From NCBI GenBank assembly GCA_022496185.1, contig WTXG01000006.1, forward strand, positions 620,001 through 684,000: DNA of 64,000 nt, in the 5' to 3' direction. Origin of the DNA: Multifurca ochricompacta. Lineage: Eukaryota > Basidiomycota > Agaricomycetes > Russulales > Russulaceae. Shown one piece after another: positions 60,413 to 64,000 of the stretch (position 1 is the first letter of the stretch; each line of letters starts with the position of its first letter). A model generated the notes under the pieces. The model did no database searches. It saw nothing but the letters and a program-made list of their open reading frames with translations, and was not told the origin of the DNA. The translations under genes were made by a program, and so were the position numbers.

Positions 60413-60932
60413 GTGTGTGTGTGTGTTGAGCGATCCGATGGCTTAGGTTGATGAATCCGTCCCTACCGGAAGGACATCAGTACGTTCCGAGATCTCGGTT
60501 TGGATAAAAAGAATTATTGCTCTGTCGCGAACAGATGGAGAAGCCGAGATAAATCTAAATACCGTTCGAAGGGGAAAAGGGAGATAAGACGATGAGAAGG
60601 GAGAGAAATAAAAACAAAAATAAAATAAAATAATAAAAAGAGATAATAAAAAATGATGAGACGATCAAAGGAGGCGAAGCGAGGAGCGAGAATTGAGCGA
60701 GCGAGAATCAATCGCGTGTGAAATTTGGGGAGTTGTGACTTGCCCCCCTTCCCCCCCCCGGAATAATGAGAGGGAGAGGGAGAGTGAGGATCAACTCATT
60801 TTATGATATTTTATTTTATGAGAATAAATACCCCCTTCCACGCAACGTATCACTTTTGTCCTTCCTTCCTTCCCTCCTCCCACCCCTCTTTTCTTTTCTC
60901 TTCTTAGATTGCCTCTCATATAGACATCCGTC
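59259..60932. other. Intergenic, about 1.7 kb, with repeats, upstream of ATP-citrate lyase
   Basis: No gene recognised. It contains the UBL3 3' flank, a hydrophobic 74-codon open frame (59470-59694) and a 69-codon frame at 60031-60240, both without conserved features; a GAGAGT/GT microsatellite at 60383-60426; an A-rich tract at 60608-60655; and a CT-rich leader (60855-60905) immediately before the ACL start, typical of strongly expressed fungal genes. Confidence 0.5.
60383..60426. repeat. GAGAGT and GT microsatellite
   Basis: Four to five GAGAGT-type units followed by about seven GT units. Confidence 0.85.
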
Positions 60933-63900
60933 ATGTCCTCTAAAGGTACATCCTTACTCCATCTTATCCCTCGCATATACTTATTTATCTCTTTCCCCAA
61001 TCAATCAATTCTTCTCTAAGCCATCCGCGAATACGACGCAAAATTACTCCTCGCATATTGGCTCGAGCGAGCTCCCTCTGTAGATCCCTCCGCTAAACTT
61101 GGCACTCCCTTTGTTTTCCCTGCACCCAAGGTTGCCCAGGTATCTTGGGACCCAGAAACCAATACTACTACCCCCGACACTCAGCTGCCAAGCTGGGTGT
61201 TCACAACCAAACTTGTAGTCAAGCCTGATCAATTGATCAAGCGTCGTGGCAAGGCTGGCTTACTCGCGCTTAACAAGACATGGGAGGAGGCGAAGGAATG
61301 GATCGCCGCCCGGGCAGGGAAGCCCCAGAAAGTGAGTGATGAGTGATAATCTCTGCTTCCGCCACATTTGTTCTGGCTCGTCAATTGAGTTGGGACAAGG
61401 CCGAGACATTACTGGTCTCCCTCGGAATCAGATTCTGGGCCGCTTTATCGTGTTCCATCTCTGACGCGCGTTCACATGCATCTTTTTTTGATACGCCTTG
61501 TTAACGCCTTGTTACGCGCTCAAACGTGACCCAGAGGCGGTCCTCGCGTCAAGCGCGAGGCTTGACGCGACCTGTGCACGTGACTTTCTTGCCCTCCCGC
61601 CCTTCTTCCTTCTTCCAGATTTCTTCTCCCGATTTCCCGGTGACCGACCTCCGAGCTCACACGTAATCTCTCTCTCTCTTTTCTACCAGGTCGAATCAGT
61701 GACCGGCACTCTTTCAAACTTTATTCTCGAGCCATTCCTTCCCCATCCTTCCAACGCAGAGTACTACGTCTGCATTACGTCGCAACGCGAGGGTGACTCT
61801 ATCCTTTTCACTCATGAAGGTGGTGTCGATATTGGTGATGTTGACGCCAAAGCACTTAAACTGGATATTCTCGTTGGCAAGCCCTTCCCCTCTCGCAGTC
61901 AATTTGCTTCTACCCTCCTCAAGCACGTTCCCACCGAGAAGCAGGAGACTCTTGTGGACTTCCTCATCCGCCTATACTCTGTCTATGTCGATCTCCACTT
62001 TGCTTACCTTGAGATAAACCCTCTCGTCTGTCTCGATGGTGTCAATGGTGGCCAACCCACGATCCACTACCTCGACATGGCAGCTAAGCTCGATCAGACC
62101 GCTGACTCCATTTGTGGGCCCAAATGGGCGATAGCCCGTGATCTCACTATATACGAGACTGGCTCTTCTCAATCAGTGGCCCAAGGCAGATCCGTCTCTG
62201 CTGATCGTGGACCTCCAATGGTAAGACTTCCATCTGACAGCTGGCGTGTTCCGGTATAGTCTAAGGATATATGCTCCAGGTCTGGCCAGCGCCCTTCGGT
62301 CGTGACCTCACAAAGGAGGAGGCGTACATTCAGAAGCTTGACGCCTCCACGGGTGCTTCGCTTAAGCTCACCGTCCTCAATCCTGAAGGCCGTATATGGA
62401 CAATGGTTGCAGGAGGTGGTGCCTCGGTCGTCTATTCCGATGCCATTGCTGCTCATGGCTTCGCTCATGAGCTTGCCAACTACGGAGAGTATTCTGGCGC
62501 GCCCACAGAAGGTCAGACCTATGAATATGCAAAGACCATCGGTGAGTACAGTATTCTCCATCGTTTTCCTGTTGCCTGACATTTTCCCAGTCGACCTGAT
62601 CACTCGCGGTAAGCCGCATCCTCAGGGCAAAATTCTCATTATCGGTGGTGGCATCGCCAACTTCACCAATGTTGCGGCGACTTTCAAGGGCATCATCCGC
62701 GCTCTCAAGGAGTACAAAACTCCCTTGATCAACCACGGAGTACGCATTTATGTGCGTCGTGGTGGACCTAACTACCAGGAAGGCTGAAGGCGATGCGCTT
62801 GCTCGGAGAATCGCTTGGTGTCCCAATCAAGGTTTATGGTCCTGAGACGCATATCACCGAGATCGTTCCTCTTGCTCTCGGCGTGAAGCGCGAGACCAAG
62901 TCGACTGCTCCGTCCGTTCCCCCGACTTCACCTCCTTCTCCTACGCCTTCAAAGGCAGCCGCGCCTCCGGACTCGCCTGCAGTGGGCACTATTCGACCCG
63001 ATGGCGGTCGTTCACAACCCAACGATCATATTGTACGTTTCGAAACCACCTCTGGCCAGAGCCGTCCTTCGTACCGCCCCTTCGACGCAACGACTCGCTC
63101 ATTTGTGTACGGTCTGCAACCCCGTGCTATCCAAGGCATGTAGATTTCGATTACTCCTGCGGGCGCGACATTCCTTCGGTTGCTGCCATGATCTATCCTT
63201 TCGGAGGTCACCACATTCAGAAGTTCTACTGGGGCACGAAGGAGACGCTCCTTCCCGTTTATACGTCCGTGGATGAAGCCGTAAAAAAGCACCCTGACGT
63301 GGACGTTGTCGTGAACTTCGCCTCTTCACGCTCTGTCTATTCCAGTACGCTCGAAATTCTCACCTATCCCCAGATCAAGGCCATCGCCATCATTGCGGAA
63401 GGTGTTCCAGAGCGTCACGCTCGCGAGATTCTCCACATTGCGCAATCGAAAGGTGCTCTCATCATTGGTCCCGCTACGGTCGGAGGAATCAAGCCTGGCT
63501 GCTTCAAGATCGGAAATTCAGGCGGTATGATGGATAACATCATCGCATCCAAGCTCTACCGCCCAGGCTCCGTCGGTTACGTTTCCAAGTCCGGTGGCAT
63601 GTCGAACGAGCTGAACAACATACTTTCCCTATACACGAATGGTACATACGAAGGTATCGCTATTGGCGGCGACCGCTACCCTGGATCTACGTTCATCGAC
63701 CACTTGATCCGCTATGAGCAAGACCCGGAGTGCAAGATGCTTGTTTTGCTCGGTGAAGTTGGTGGTATTGAGGAGTATCGTGTCATCGAAGCCGTCAAGG
63801 ATGGAAGAATCACAAAGCCAATTGTTGCATGGGCCATCGGCACCTGTGCAAAGATGTTTACGACGGAAGTTCAGTTCGGACACGCCGGCTCGCTCGCAAA

Positions 63901-64000
63901 CTCGGATACGGAAACTGCAGATGCTAAGAACCGTGCAATGCGTGCAGCGGGCTTCATTGTCCCTGAGACATTCGAGGACCTACCTCAAGTGCTAAAGGAC
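60933..64000 (+). CDS. ACL1: ATP-citrate lyase, single-chain form (3' end beyond window)
   Basis: Cleaves citrate with CoA and ATP to acetyl-CoA and oxaloacetate in the cytosol, feeding fatty acid and sterol synthesis. A 13-nt first coding exon (MSSK, 60933-60945) joins after an intron to [17 protein letters not shown] (about 61021). Then [20 protein letters not shown] (about 61201), an intron of about 357 nt (61333-61689), [20 protein letters not shown] (about 61714), [15 protein letters not shown] (about 61995), [20 protein letters not shown] (about 62391), [20 protein letters not shown] (about 62632), a Pro/Ser linker (about 62905-62980), then the citryl-CoA-synthase half: [20 protein letters not shown] (about 63178), [19 protein letters not shown], and FGHAGSLAN (about 63877) with the phosphorylated catalytic His. 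The fused subunits indicate a basidiomycete. Single missing bases are inferred near 62783 and 63139. The frame is open at base 64000. Confidence 0.95.

Overview
The window is nuclear DNA from a fungus, most likely a basidiomycete (Agaricomycetes-like). Genes lie close together on both strands and are split by many short GT-AG introns, mostly 45-70 nt. ATP-citrate lyase is encoded as one long chain with both halves fused, as in basidiomycetes and animals; ascomycetes use two genes. A large eukaryotic RNA-dependent RNA polymerase, a WOPR regulator and a single-chain sphingolipid hydroxylase also fit. No operons, CRISPR arrays, rRNA or convincing tRNA genes were seen.

Layout. 1-9.6 kb: the 3' end of an acyl-CoA synthetase, a sphingolipid fatty acid 2-hydroxylase, a mitochondrial isoleucyl-tRNA synthetase and a cytosolic prolyl-tRNA synthetase, all on +. 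9.8-13.8 kb: an RNA-silencing RNA-dependent RNA polymerase. 14-18 kb (-): SEC13 and a B-type cyclin. 18.4-23.6 kb (+): a peroxisomal ABC half-transporter and an RMD1/DUF155 protein. 23.7-27.4 kb (-): exocyst SEC5. 27.4-30.2 kb: no recognisable gene. 30.2-35.1 kb (+): a DNAJC11-type J protein and a WOPR (Gti1/Pac2) regulator. 35.1-39.75 kb: a gene-empty stretch with simple repeats. 39.75-43 kb: an ERV29/SURF4 cargo receptor (-) and a divergent coiled-coil protein (+). 43.1-52.7 kb (-): ENP2/NOL10, an unresolved multi-pass membrane protein, MUTYH, a DUF1275 membrane protein and a KNH-like GPI protein. 52.9-59.3 kb (+): SNF8/VPS22, an oxidoreductase-like protein, CSN5, ribosomal protein eL20 and a UBL3-like prenylated ubiquitin-fold protein. 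60.9 kb to the end: ATP-citrate lyase, cut by the window edge.

The genes do not form one pathway. They are mostly conserved housekeeping genes: secretion (SEC13, SEC5, ERV29, SNF8), translation (IleRS, ProRS, eL20, ENP2), lipid metabolism (acyl-CoA synthetase, hydroxylase, ABC transporter, ACL), and genome or protein control (MUTYH, CSN5, cyclin B, RdRP).

Two window-wide signals stand out. First, at least ten conserved reading frames break by what looks like one missing base, usually a G or C next to a short G/C run. This is best explained by uncorrected consensus errors, so 'broken' genes here should not be called pseudogenes without read evidence. Second, the catalytic core of the RNA-dependent RNA polymerase (about 10,690-12,760) is strikingly poor in CpG (6 CG in 960 bp, against 27 CG in the first 360 bp of the same gene). 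It looks like a block with a different origin or methylation history.
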